A stretch of 64,000 bases of DNA from Dromiciops gliroides (GCF_019393635.1 NC_057861.1:54077532-54141531), one strand, 5' to 3'; shown: positions 35,040-46,351, counted from the first letter of the stretch. Notes: generated by a model not told the origin, from the sequence alone. Numbers and translations: made by a program.

Positions 35040-35290
35040 TGACAGTTAAGTGCAATATATCAAGGTGAAGACTCTAGTAGCAAGATAGCCTACACTGAGA
35101 GGGGATGTGGGCTTTGAGATGACCACTGTGTTGAACACAGTGGGAGCAGCAGCTTGTTTACTGCTCTGTGGCCTGGTTTCTTGGAACTGGTAGCTGTCTA
35201 AATGCTGTGTAGAGAAGAAATAAATGTATACTTGGGAAGCATAGAGGGTGTTCACTTGTCTCTCTGTCTTCCCCACCATCTCTTTCATGC
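35040..35290 (+). repeat. Possible LTR fragment
   Basis: A segment unlike its surroundings with an AATAAA (about 35218-35223) followed by a short tail, the layout of an LTR R-U5 region. I cannot name the family and see no flanking duplication. Confidence 0.25.
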
Positions 35291-35618
35291 TGAAAGTCTT
35301 TCTTAATGTTACTCAATGCCTTGTATTAATAATGTCTTTTGGCCTACCAGAAATTGCAGACGTTCTGCGGACATGAATCCTGTGCTTTATTTAGCACATA
35401 AAATGAATCTACATACAGGAGTCTGTTATTTGTGTAAATAATAGCAGAGGGGAGTAGATAGAGATGAAAAGAAATGATAACTGATGAAGAGCCCTCGCAG
35501 CTTGACTCTGGACATCAGTAAAATCAGTCACTGGAAGCCTCGAATTGTATTGTGTGTTACAGTTGCAGGGTCCCTTAATATGTGTCACTTCATATTATCC
35601 TCATAAAAATGAGAAGCA

Positions 35619-35763
35619 GGGGCAGCTAGATGGCACAATGGATAGAGCACCGGCCCTGGAGTCAGGAGTACCTGAGTTCAAATCCGTCCTCAGCTACTTA
35701 ACACTTACTGTGTGACCCTGGGCAAGTCACTTAACCCCCATTGCCTCACTTAAAAAAAAATAG
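35619..35763 (+). mobile_element. CORE-SINE subfamily 1
   Basis: Sense copy, starts ggggcagctagatggcacaa, ends cattgcctcactt and poly-A; gagaagca on both sides. Confidence 0.9.
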
Positions 35764-35819
35764 AGAGAAGCACATAGGACAAATAACTTCGTGCTGCTGG
35801 ATTTGAAGCATATCTTTGG

Positions 35820-35960
35820 GTTTGTTTGTTTGTTTTTTGGCAGGTAAGTGACTCTCCAAGGGTCAGACAGCTAGTGTCAAGTGTCTGAGGTCGGATTTGA
35901 ACTCAGGTCCTCCTGAATCCAGGGCCGGTGCTTTATCCTCTGCACCACCTAGCCGCCCCC
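35820..35960 (-). mobile_element. CORE-SINE
   Basis: Flanked by gaagcatatctttgg (35805-35819 and 35961-35975). Confidence 0.9.
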
Positions 35961-36035
35961 GAAGCATATCTTTGGTCTGAAAGTTGGGTGGTGTTTTTTT
36001 TTTTTCTAGAAAATCATTCTGTGAGTTTGTTCATC

Positions 36036-36470
36036 TGTAAGGGCCTAAAATTCTAGCTGTGATGTCTAAAATCTAATGAGTAGTCACCTTAAATTAGAAA
36101 ACGTTGGTGCTATATATCTTTGGGCATTAAGTATTTGTTAAAGTATATTAGGAGTTAGTAAAGAGAACTACATGGATAAAGTATCCCTATTCTGCTTGTC
36201 CCTGCTGCCTCTGGCGCCAAGCCCAAGCCTGGACACTTGGCCCAGATCCTCCCCCCCTCTCCCAGAAACCCCCTGTCAGACAGGAAGCTGGACCATCCTT
36301 GAACACAGCTCCAAGCTAATTGGCTGGTAACTTTGATTGACACAACTAACAGGCGGTAACTTCCAGACAAACGCTGTCACAGGTGGATTCCAAGTCACAT
36401 GCTTTCTCCTCCTGGTAGAGCTTCCCTGCAATATCTTTCTCAGCATGTTGGTAGAGCTCTAATTCTCACA
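36036..36470 (-). mobile_element. ERV 3' LTR in intron 2, antisense, with polypurine tract
   Basis: About 435 bp. Its left end (tgtaagggcctaaaattcta) matches the 3' end of the family at 25291 and its right end is AATTCTCACA. The middle differs, so this is a related subfamily. Directly to its right, read on the minus strand, lies a G-rich polypurine tract just before the LTR, as expected for a 3' LTR attached to internal sequence. No flanking 4-bp duplication is found, which also fits a non-solo LTR. The second LTR was not found. Confidence 0.68.
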
Positions 36471-36840
36471 GTCCCCCCCTGTGCTTCATGCAAAGAAACA
36501 TGTTTCCTCACATGAAGCAATAACATTACAGATGCTTATGACTAAGTAAAGGGAATGAAAAAAGAGAAAGAAATTCAGACGCATTGACAAAGATTAAAGG
36601 GGGCACCCCCCTATTAGCAGGTGGACATTACAAACAGAAAAACTAAAAGGGGCATGGACATTATAAACAGTGGAAACAGTGTGGAAAAGGAAAACAGGAA
36701 AATGTCCATATAAGGCTTTGGAAGTCTTTTCTCAGATGATTCTTGGGATGTCCTCTGGGTGTAGTTGTGGAATGGAAGTCTTTTCAGGTGTTTCACATGC
36801 TGGTAATCAGCTGGGAAAATTTCCTAATTTTCCCCTTCCC
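36471..36840 (-). mobile_element. Probable ERV internal remnant next to the 3' LTR
   Basis: Sequence to the right of the antisense LTR that begins with the polypurine tract (gtcccccc on the plus strand). A 60-codon minus-strand ORF at 36614-36796 ends in a hydrophobic stretch, but I recognise no retroviral protein in it. The right boundary is unclear; a SINE-like repeat begins near 36895. Confidence 0.4.
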
Positions 36841-36894
36841 CTCATGTAAAACCAAGGTGGTGTTTGAGTTTCTCAGCATCTGTAGTATGGACTA

Positions 36895-37085
36895 GCCTGC
36901 TGATTTCAGTGGTACAGGGAACTCCCAGGTGAGGAAACTTTCACTACTGTAGATCAGGAATTTCTAGTCTTACAGAGGTGCTTAGAGCACTGAGAGAATT
37001 AAGTGTTCAGGACCCTACATCTATACGTGTCAGAAGTGGGTTTTTGAATACAGGTCTTCTTGGTTTTGAGGCTAGTTTTTGCAGA
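36895..37085 (-). repeat. SINE-like repeat (MON1/MIR relative)
   Basis: ttcagtggtacagggaactc, gaggtgcttagagcactgag, then aatacaggtcttcttggttt. Confidence 0.5.
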
Positions 37086-37929
37086 CATTAGGTAGCCCAT
37101 CTTTAATTCAGCTCATGTTGCACAGAATAAACCCCTATATTATCATCTTGCCCTTAACATGCTGTTAATTTTGGGGGGCTCTGTGAGGATGATTGATGTA
37201 TTGGTATGTTTCCGTATCTGGAGCCTTTGGAACCCTTACTACAGGTATTTCTTTTCCCCATATTTAGGTTAATCCTTTTGGTTTCTGTTTAGTAAAGGAC
37301 CTTTTGGTTAATATTAAATATCTTCAAAATAATTTCAAAACTTTGAGTAAAAGTTTTAAAAATGTGTCTCAAATGTAATTCTTGAGAACCACACAATGGT
37401 TTTGATTTGGTTACCTTTTTTACCCTTGTGGGAATTACAGAGTCACTTTTAAATAAGTTGAACATTTTCAGTATTGTGAAAAAGTACAAGGCAGAATAAA
37501 TAACTCATAATCTTATGAGTTTGGTTTTCTATTCCCAAGGACATTTCTAAGAACCTCAGCCTAGGTTAGAATTTTTAAGAAGTTTATGTTGAATGAGACC
37601 CAAAATGTAAGTGGTGTGTACTTTCTTCAAAGTACTTTACAAACCTTGAAGTAAGGTAAAACCTGAGAGGATTTGTATGAACTGATGAATAATGAAGTGA
37701 GCAAGACCATAAGAACAGCTATATGTACAATGACTGCAAGGTTGTAAAGGAAAACAACTGTGAAAGCAGGGGCTTTGATCAGTGGAATTGCCAGTTAAAA
37801 CTTCAGAGGAGTAGAATGGCCTCTTGGCAAAGAGCTGGTGGATAAAAGAAGTGCTAAATGAGAAACATCTATATCTATCTATCTATGTTTTCAAACTTGA
37901 TCATTGTGTAAATGTTTTGTTTGACTATG
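37086..37929. other. Intron 2 tract without recognised repeats
   Basis: AT-rich, with one short ATCT repeat. Confidence 0.35.
37865..37890. repeat. (ATCT)n short tandem repeat
   Basis: About six ATCT-like units. Confidence 0.75.
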
Positions 37930-38657
37930 TTTTTAATGGTATTTTATAGTTTTGATTCATTTTTGTAAGATTTTGAGTTCTGAATTTTTCTCCCTCCCCC
38001 CACTTCTGAAGCCATCAAGTAGCCTGATATAGGTTACCTCCTAGTCATGTTAAACATATTTCCACATTAGTCATGTTGTAAGAGAAGAATCAGAAGAAAA
38101 GGGAAAAGTCACAAGAAAGAAGAAAGGAACAAAAACAACAACAAAAAAATTAAAATTGTCTGCTTTGATCTGCATTCAGGCACCAGAGTTCTTTCTCTGG
38201 TTATGGAGAGCATTTTCCATCATGAGTCTTCTGGGATTGTTTTGGATCATTATATTGTTGAGAAGAGCTAAGTCTTTCACAGTTGATCATCACACAATGT
38301 TGCTCTTACTGTATACAGTGAGGTGTTCTCCTGGTTCTGCTCACTTCATTCAGTATCATCAGTTCTTGTCCTTACAGGTTTTATTGAAATCTGCCTTTTC
38401 ATAATTTCTTACAGTACAATATTATTCCATTATATTCATATACCACAACTTGTTCAGCTATTTTTGCACATGTGGGTCCTTTCCCCTTTTTTGTGATCTC
38501 TTTGGGATATAGACCTAATAGTGTTATTGGTGGGTCAAAGGGTATGCACAGTTTTATAGCCCTTTGGGCATAGTTCTAAATTGCTCTCCAGAAAGGTTGG
38601 ATCAGTTCACAGTTCCATCAACAATGTGTTAGTGTTCCAATTTTTCCACATCTCCAA
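37930..38657 (-). mobile_element. L1 3' end, antisense
   Basis: A well-preserved reversed L1 3' UTR: tctcctggttctgctcactt, gggtcaaagggtatgcacag and ttgctctccagaaaggttgg in order. A truncated SINE follows at 38658. Confidence 0.7.
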
Positions 38658-38747
38658 CAGTGAAGGTTAAGTTCTTGCCTAGAGTCACAGTGTCAAGTGT
38701 CTGAATCCAGGGTCAGTGCTTTATCCACTGTGCCACCTAGCTGCCCC
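38658..38747 (-). mobile_element. CORE-SINE with internal deletions
   Basis: About 90 bp: the CORE and the tRNA head are present, but the middle is shortened (gtgtctgaatccagggtcag). Confidence 0.8.
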
Positions 38748-39021
38748 TGCTTGGAGGAAGAGGAAGGAAATAGTGATATCCTCTCAAAGGAAGAAAAGTG
38801 TCAATGAAACTTTAAAAAATTTGTACAGAATAGTGGAGAAAGGTCAGAAGTTGCTATCTACAAGTAGAACAGTATTGGAAATACTATATTAAATTTACAA
38901 TATAAATCTATATACTTAATTTCTATTCTATGTGGAAATGTTCATGTTTGTCAGGTTCATAACATGCAAATGAGAAAGAAATCAGAGTAATATTTAAGGC
39001 TTTATTGTATAGGCATTCTTT

Positions 39022-39166
39022 TTGTTTTGGTGAGGCAATTGGGGTTAAGTGACTTGCCTAGGGTCACACAGCTAGTAATTGTGTAAAGTGTCTGAGGTTG
39101 GATTTGAACTCAGATCCTCCTGAATCCAGGGCTGGTGCTCTATCAACTGCGCCACCTAGCTGTCCC
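39022..39166 (-). mobile_element. CORE-SINE
   Basis: Perfect 17-bp duplication ttgtataggcattcttt (39005-39021 and 39167-39183). Confidence 0.92.
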
Positions 39167-39474
39167 TTGTATAGGCATTCTTTAAAACATCCTCTAAGTT
39201 TCTAGGATATACAATTTTGGGGGGGGGGGGATTGCATTTTTACCATCATTCTACTAATATCTGGGGGCTTGCCTAAAAATTACTAAGACTAGTAGCTGTT
39301 TTGAGATAATTATAGTTAACTAAAACTGGCTTGGGAGAAAATATTAGCTGTGTCCTAGCAAATCAGAATTCTTGCAGTTTAAAAAATTGACACATGCCTT
39401 GTCAAGAAATTGCATGTTTTCCAAAAGCCTCAGAATCTTGATTTAATGTTTTAAAAAGGATAACTTCCTTTTAT

Positions 39475-39930
39475 TTGTTAATTTTTTTCTTTAGGTACAG
39501 ATTTGTCTCAAATAAGTGCTCCTTTCAAAACCAACACCCACAGTCTCTTACAAAATGTATTTTCTTAAGTTACTATTTATTTGACAGAATAAGGACTGTG
39601 TCTTACTTGGAGTGCATGATACTAAAATTGAGTTTTGTAACCAATACAGCTTTGGTGCTACTCCATGTTGTGTTAGAATTTACATTATTGTAGTCACTTC
39701 TCACTTCATTTTGCTTACTCTGACTTCATAAGTTTTGCTATTTTTTTAGAATTTTTGATACTTGCCATTCCCCTTGTTTTTATTCACATGCCTTGATTTG
39801 TTTAGTGATTCTGTATTCATTGGCCACAACCTTTCCTGTCTTTTATCACAAATAATAACTGTTCTGGTTTTCAATACCCTCCTTAGGATATAGACCCAGT
39901 CCTTGATTGTCAGGCTAACATTTCCTAAGA
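39475..39930 (-). mobile_element. Probable old L1 3' fragment
   Basis: Diverged sequence with an L1-like block cacttcattttgcttactct and ccttaggatatagacccag. Confidence 0.35.
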
Positions 39931-40191
39931 GCAAATATTGATTATGCCAACTTTAAGACACTTTGTAATGGATTATTTGAGTGTGCTCAGTTTATCATAA
40001 ATTATAAGAAATTCATATTTGCACTGATAATTGATGTCAATAGACATGGTGCCTAAAGATAACATAAATACATTAGTTTTTCTCCATGTTTTTTCCTGAC
40101 TTGGAGGTCAAAGGATTGCAGATACTTCCTTAGTAGTCAGTATCTTACTCACTTGAGCCCTTGACTTAAAGAAACGGTCCCTTTGCTTTTT

Positions 40192-40337
40192 TGTTTTTTT
40201 TGTTTTAGTGAGGCAATTGGGGTTAAGTGACTTGCCCAGGGTCACACAGCTAGTGTTAAGTGTCTGAGGCTTTATTTGAACTCAGGTACTCCTGACTCCA
40301 GGACCGATGCTCTATCCACTGTGCTATCTAGCTGCCC
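40192..40337 (-). mobile_element. CORE-SINE subfamily 1 in a triple cluster
   Basis: First of three antisense SINEs; flank ccctttgctttttt at 40179 and 40338. Confidence 0.9.
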
Positions 40338-40351
40338 CCCTTTGCTTTTTT

Positions 40352-40498
40352 TTTTTTTTTTTTGCGGGGCAATGGGGGTTAAGTGACTTGCCCAGGGTCA
40401 CACAGCTAGTTAGTGTCAAGTGTCTGAGGCTGGCTTTGAACTCAGGTCCTCCTGAATCCAGGGCCAGTGCTTTATCCACTGTGCCACCTAGCTGCCCC
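40352..40498 (-). mobile_element. CORE-SINE subfamily 2 in a triple cluster
   Basis: Markers ggggcaatgggggttaag, gtgtcaagtg, tcctcctgaatcc and ctttatccac. Confidence 0.9.
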
Positions 40499-40531
40499 TT
40501 TATAAGATAATTTTCAGCATTTGTTTTTGTA

Positions 40532-40683
40532 AGATTTTTTTTTTTTTGGTGAGGCAATTGGGGTTAAGTGACTTCCCCAAGATCACATAGCTAGTAAGTG
40601 TCAAGGGTCTGAGGCTGGATTTGAACTCAGGTCCTCCTGAATCCAGGGCCGGTGCTCTATCCACTGCACCACCTAGCTGCCCC
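40532..40683 (-). mobile_element. CORE-SINE in a triple cluster
   Basis: Third of the cluster; the flank cccctttgctttttt returns directly after it (from 40685). Confidence 0.9.
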
Positions 40684-40975
40684 TCCCCTTTGCTTTTTTG
40701 AAGATTGAAAATGAAATGGAGCAAATCACTTACAGTGAATTAATTTCTACTATCTACTCCTTATTCTCCCATTTTCAGGTGTAGCTCTTTGAGTCTTCCG
40801 TTTTCCTAATTATAGTCTTCATTTCTTATCCTGTACTTTTATAATTTTCCAGTCTTACTCTCTCCAGTCTTGCCTCTCTGATTTCCTGGGAAAGCAGAGT
40901 ATATTCTCTGCTTCCCGATTATAACCCATCGAGGTTCTCTTAATTCTTGTCCTCTCTTTCCATTGATTGACCTTG

Positions 40976-41522
40976 TTCTTTTTTTTCTTTTCTTTTTCTT
41001 TTTTTAATTTTTAGTGAGGCAGTTGGGATTAAGTGACTTGCCCTGGGTCACACAGCTAGTAAGTGTTAAGTGTCTGAGGCTGGATTTGAACTGTAACGAT
41101 TGGAATAACGCCACCTGCTGGATACTTACTGTAAAAGAGTTCTGCCCATGAAGGGAAGGTCTTTGAGGGCAAGACCAGGAGTCTTTTCTTTGGTGTCAGG
41201 AAGTGATGCGGGCTAGTGGGAGGAGGAAGGAAGAGACTGGCGCTCAGTCTCGGGCTCTTTCCTCTGGACTCTGGTGGAGAAGGGAGCTAGAAATGTGCTC
41301 TCCCTTTAATAGATAGGAATCTAGGCCTTTCTCTCTCTTTACCAAAATTCTTATTCTCCTTAATAAATGCTTAAAAGTCTAACTCTTGCTAAAGCTTATA
41401 ATTTATTGGCGACCTCTCATTAGATATTTTAGACAGTTTAGCTAGAATTTTACCCCTTAACAGAACTCAGGTACTCCTGAATCCAGGGCCAGTGTTCTAT
41501 CCACTGCGCCACCTAACTGCCC
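40976..41522 (-). mobile_element. CORE-SINE split by the solo LTR
   Basis: SINE halves at 40976-41091 and 41467-41522 around the LTR at 41092-41462. The SINE itself is flanked by tgaccttg (40968-40975 and 41523-41530). Confidence 0.92.
41092..41462 (+). mobile_element. Solo ERV LTR in intron 2, inserted into a SINE
   Basis: A 371-bp LTR starting TGTAACGATTGG and ending CCCCTTAACA, flanked on both sides by the 4-bp duplication GAAC (41088-41091 and 41463-41466). It splits an antisense SINE cleanly. A 4-bp duplication and TG...CA ends fit a gammaretrovirus-like (class I) ERV. An AATAAA signal lies at 41362-41367. No internal retroviral sequence remains, so it is a solo LTR. It is in the same orientation as DOT1L and ends 690 bp before exon 3, so it could in principle supply a promoter or a premature poly(A) site. 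Confidence 0.88.
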
Positions 41523-41739
41523 TGACCTTGAGTTCTGCTCGTTTCCAATAACCAGCCAAGCTAAGTAGAGTCTCATTACTAGAAATTTAGCTTTTAGATG
41601 ATTGTTCTTTTAGGTAATACAACTCTTGTATCAAATTTGCTAAGGTATAAATAGTGTTATGTTAATGTAACATGAATACGCGTCTTTGTGCCAGAATGTC
41701 CATGCTAGTAATTCTGCAGGTTTATATTTTAAGTTATTA

Positions 41740-42100
41740 CCATGTTTTCTTTTTTTTCTTAAATTTTTATTATTTGTTTTTAGCATTTAAAAAAATTCTC
41801 TGTCTCCCACCCCTCCTGCACCTATTGATTTTGTTTTCTTAATAGTAGGTTTTTATTACTATCTTTTGCTTTTCCATTTCCTAAATTTCCTTATGTTTCC
41901 CTCTTCCACTTCCAGAGAGCTCTTCTTCATGAAAGTTAGTTTTTCAAAAGGAGAAAGGCGGTGGGAAACAAAGCCAGTCAAGCTTACTGACACAGTGGGG
42001 ATTTATCTTTATGTATCTCCATTAGTCAGGGCCTGGCTTGAGTTGTCAGGTACTTTGCTTGCAGTTTTTTCCTGAAACAATCACAGTTTCCCTCCACAAG
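41740..42100 (-). repeat. Possible L1 3' UTR fragment before exon 3
   Basis: Pyrimidine-rich sequence with tctctgtctcccacccctcc, similar in kind to the start of reversed L1 3' ends. Weak. Confidence 0.25.
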
Positions 42101-42134
42101 GCATGACTTGAGGTGAGTGCTCTGCTCATTCTGA

Positions 42135-42227
<93 letters not shown>

Positions 42228-42338
42228 TAAGCTGCATATTCTGTGTTTTTCACTTCACACTGTGGATGGGTTAAATGCTTTGTGACATAGCAGCATGTGA
42301 TTAGTTATCCATGCATGCTTCCTGGCTAGAAACCTTTT

Positions 42339-42489
42339 TTTTTTTTTTTTTTTGGTGGGGCAGTGAGGGTTAAGTGACTTGCCCAGGGTCACACAGCTAG
42401 TAAGTGTCAAGTGTTTGAGGCCAGAACTGAATTCAGGTCCTCCTGAATCCAGGGCCAGTGCTCTATCCACTGCGCCACCTAGCTGCCCC
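42339..42489 (-). mobile_element. CORE-SINE
   Basis: Duplication ctaga(a/g)acctttt (42326-42338 and 42490-42502); 112 bp after exon 3. Confidence 0.9.
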
Positions 42490-42889
42490 CTAGAGACCTT
42501 TTAAAATGGTATTTGGGTCTCCAACATTCTTTGGGTAGGAGATACGGGCAGAAGAAGGACTGGCAGAGGCTGTCAGATTGAATACATAATTGAAAATGAC
42601 CCTGTGAGTGAGCTGTTATATGTTGGAATTGCTCACCCAGCAACATGATCAGCATCTCCAAATGGGTGGTGCTCAGGTGTGGGGTTTGATCTGGTTCTCT
42701 AGAAATTCAGAGCTCTTACTTGTATTACATCAGAAACCCCTTCTTAGAAGTAGATTCACCTTGCATTTGCAAACAGCTACCTTTCTCCTGCTGCTGCCAC
42801 CCCAGGTACATAAGCTGTGACAATGCTAAATTTTCGCAGGTCTGTAGTACTTTACGATTTTCCCACAACAGCCCTGGGAAGAGGATCAC

Positions 42890-43030
42890 ATGGCAATAAT
42901 AAGTGGCATTTATCTAGTACTTATGAGCTTACCAAGTCCTATTAGTCCTGAGTCTCAGATATTATAACCCCGTGGGGAGCATCCTCCAGATGTTGTTATC
43001 CATGTTGCAGATGAGGAAGGGATGTGTTGG
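42890..43030 (-). repeat. MIR-like element
   Basis: ggcatttatctagtacttat and catgttgcagatgaggaagg. Confidence 0.45.
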
Positions 43031-43195
43031 TGGTCTTGTGTCATTGTGCCCTCCAAGCCTGCTTCTTGGTTCAACATTATATCCTGTCTTCCTTGCTGCT
43101 AGTTGGAATTTAGAATTAGCAGGGATCTTGTGAGAGATTATTTAAGTCCATCCTTCTCTGACAGGTGAAAGGTTAGGAAGCTAACTCCCATAGAG

Positions 43196-43385
43196 GGAGT
43201 CACATATAGGAGATGTAAGGATCAGAATCAGAAAGACCTGAGTTCAAATTTGGCCTCAGACACTTAACTAGCTGTGTGATTGTGGGCAAGTCACTTCACC
43301 TCTTTTTTTTCCTAAGTCCACTGGAGAAGGAAATGGCAAACCACTCCAGTATCTTTGCCAAATGACAGGATCACAGCTGAAGGAT
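43196..43385 (+). mobile_element. Long CORE-SINE variant, partial
   Basis: Contains gacctgagttcaaatttggc, the CORE and the extra domain (ggagaaggaaatggcaaacc); the tRNA head is worn. Confidence 0.75.
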
Positions 43386-45177
43386 CAAAGCTTTGTGCTT
43401 CATTTGAATCTAGGTCCTAAGGCTTGAAATCCATCAGAGCAAGTAGTAATAGCCTCAGTTTACCTCTGAATATACCTCCCATGAGTAAGGCTTCTGGAGA
43501 TTGGTGACAGCTATCAAGTAGATAGAGCCAGGACTCCTATCTTTGTACTGGCTCTATCCCCAAATCTGAAATCACATCACACTTTGTGGACTGATTTGTT
43601 TCTTGCAGGCTCTGGAAGGTTTACGTTATATAGGATTTAGACAAATGTACCTGCACAGGAACCACACATAATGTAGTTAAACAATTTTGCTTAGAGGTCA
43701 ATTTGTAAAGTAAGGTGGATTGAGTAAGTGTAAACATTCAATAAAATTTGGGTGAAGTCAAGATACAGGTGGAGCCTAAAACATAATCGTGGGTGGATCC
43801 AAAATAAAACCTAGGTGTGGAAACCCAAACAAGAATTTTTGGGTGAAAGCAGGACCAGGGGGAACCCAAAAATTCATCTTAGCCGGCTATCTCTGGCATT
43901 TCCTGGATTGTTACTGAGATCAGAGACACATTCTGGGTGCAAACTATCTAGTTAGATTTAAACAATATTTAATGATGTTTTCTGAACAATATAATAAATG
44001 ATTAAATAATGTACAACAGTTATGCCTGTTCCTTGACCAAGCAGAAAGGTACTTTATAGTGGGCAAACAATTCTTGTGAGCCTGTTGCCTCCAGAGCTTT
44101 GTGCTGAGGGAGATTGAAAGCTTAAGAAGAAATGATTCTCTGCTTTATGGAACTAGCTTCAGATAAGCAGAACTGTAAGGGCATAATGGAAGTCCTCCCT
44201 AGTTGGGGTTTGCTTAAAGTGTGATTGGTGATATAGATCTGGGAGGCAAAGGGTTTTTGAGTGCTGCTGCATTTTGAGGATTGGGGGAAATACTATGTCA
44301 ATTCTGAAGTTCATTTTTGTTATCCATTATAGCTGCTCTAAAGAAGACCTGGGAAGTGCTTGGATGTCTCCTGTAATTTTATAGTGGAGGGACAATTTTA
44401 CGTAGAGAATGGCAGTGGGAGGAGCCTGTCTCTGGAATGTCTTTCTGGAACTTTTGTTTCTTGTGATGAAGTAGAGAAACAACTATTTATTTCACCTGCT
44501 CCTGTGGTAGCTTTTAGCATGTGTGAAATTGATATGGGGGTTAGCTAAACAAAACCAGGGGTGCTCCACTGGGAAGGCCCAGGTACTCTCCAGGTGACCT
44601 TGAAGAGGCCAGTTTGATTCCACATCCAGGTTTCATTTGACTGTATTCTGGGCTCCTTTTTATCTTTTGAAGGGAAGTCTTTGTTCTTGGCTTGCTGTTT
44701 ATGGCTACATTAAACCCCTTGATTAGTTTGCAGGGCTCTTCAGTTTGTCTTCAGATATTGGAACCTTTTCTTCTACATTTCCTTCCTTCTTCCCCTTATT
44801 AAAATACTAAGCTGATTAATTTTGAATTTTAAAAAATCATTTCCCCAGTACAAACCAATTTTGGGAATCGGCTTTTTTGTCTTTTCCTCTACAAACTCTT
44901 GAGTAAGAGGAAAGAAAACCACGGATTTCTGCCTTGACAAATTTAAACATTTAGGAAATTTGTACTCTCCTAGGTCTGTTTTGACCTACTTAATGTTTAT
45001 AAATCCTGGTACATTTTCTTTTTTTAGTACATTTTCAATACCTGCTGGCTTTATATTGAATTTTGCTTTATTATTTGTCACTTTAAAGCCTTTAGATCAA
45101 TTTTCCTTTTTAAACCTTACAAAAACCCTGTGAAGAAGATGCTTTTTTTTGTTCTTGTGACTTCTTTGGCATAGAAG
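43386..45177. other. Intron 3 tract without recognised repeats
   Basis: About 1.8 kb; parts (43700-43900) have a repetitive feel (aaaatttgggtg, agcctaaaac, aacccaaa) but match no family I can name. Confidence 0.35.
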
Positions 45178-45179
45178 TA

Positions 45180-45365
45180 AAGAGTGAGTCAAAAGTCATG
45201 AAGGAGTTTCAATATTTAATAACTCCTTTATTTTGTGTTTTTAAAATTACAATACGGTAGCATCATACAGTGTACATATGGGAAATACATATATAGGAAA
45301 CAAAGAAAAGATAATTTTTAAAAAGTTTAAACATCAGACCCCTTTGTGACTTTTGGCCCACCCTA
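45180..45365. mobile_element. 186-bp mariner-type MITE
   Basis: Terminal inverted repeats of about 25 bp (left agagtgagtcaaaagtcatg; right, reverse strand, agggtgggccaaaagtcac) with TA at both flanks (45178-45179 and 45366-45367). The inside is AT-rich and non-coding. The TIR is of the mariner type. Confidence 0.7.
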
Positions 45366-45624
45366 TAGAAGCCAGGCGGGGGGCAGGGCAGGGCAGGAGT
45401 GCTTCCTCTTATGTCCTCTTTGGGACCATGCTTGTTCTTCAAAACATTGACTCGTCTTTTATGGTAGTTTTTTTCATTTGCTTGGTTCTAGTCATTGTGT
45501 ATAGTGGTCTGTTTGTTTCAGTTTAGGTAGATCTTTCCTTACTTCCTTATTCATAATCATAGTTTCTAGTAGCATTTTAGTCTGTAAGCATTTATTTGTT
45601 ATTAGTTAGTCTTATTCACCTCTT

Positions 45625-45839
45625 CATCCTCAACCCCATTTGGGGGTTGGTTTTCTTTTTTTTTGGCAAAGACACTGGAGTGGTTTGACATTTCATTTCA
45701 CAGATTAGGAAACTGAGGCAAACAGGGTGAAGTGACTTGACCAAGGTCACACAGATAGTAAGTGTCTAAGTCCAGATTTGAACTTGGGGAAGTCTTCCTG
45801 ACTTCCTAGCACTCTATCCATTGCACTATTTAGCTACCC
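45625..45839 (-). mobile_element. Long CORE-SINE variant
   Basis: accccatttgggggttggtt, gcaaagacactggagtggtt, then the CORE and tctatccattgcac. Confidence 0.8.
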
Positions 45840-45999
45840 AAAGTAATGATTGCTAGCTCTTAAATGTTTTGCAAACTTTGAACTTGGCAACAAACTGCAT
45901 AAATCTAATATTTGAAGCCATAGAAAATTTCAATTTGAAAGGGAAGAGGAACCAAGATTTAGTCTTAGGAAAAAACCCAACAGAAGGAATAATAATAAC

Positions 46000-46160
46000 A
46001 GCTAGTTATGTATATAAATTTTTCACGTTTGCAAAGACCATGACACATATTACTTCATTTGATCCTCGCACTGAGAGGTGGACTTTGTTCTTACCATTTT
46101 ATAGATGGAGAGGAGAGGATTTAGGCAGATGGCATCAGGGCCAGCTTTGAACCCTGGTCC
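46000..46160 (-). repeat. MIR-like element
   Basis: tattacttcatttgatcctc, cattttatagatggagagga. Confidence 0.5.
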
Positions 46161-46351
46161 TTGGCTCTCCTCTGTGCCCCTTGGTTGCCTTTGTTAAAAA
46201 AGATGATTTTGATTCCATGATATTGGAAAGTTTCTGTACAAACAGTGCACTCTATTCAGAGACCATCTTGATGTATTTCAGAATTGGCATTTGAGATTTT
46301 CAGTTTAAATTGTCAGTTGTTTTCTATTATAATCTGCTTTTCCTTGGTTAT

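Noticed and set aside
36614-36796. 60-codon minus-strand ORF as a possible viral envelope remnant
   Set aside because: Only a hydrophobic stretch supports it; no conserved motif is visible, so it is left as uncharacterised ERV internal sequence.
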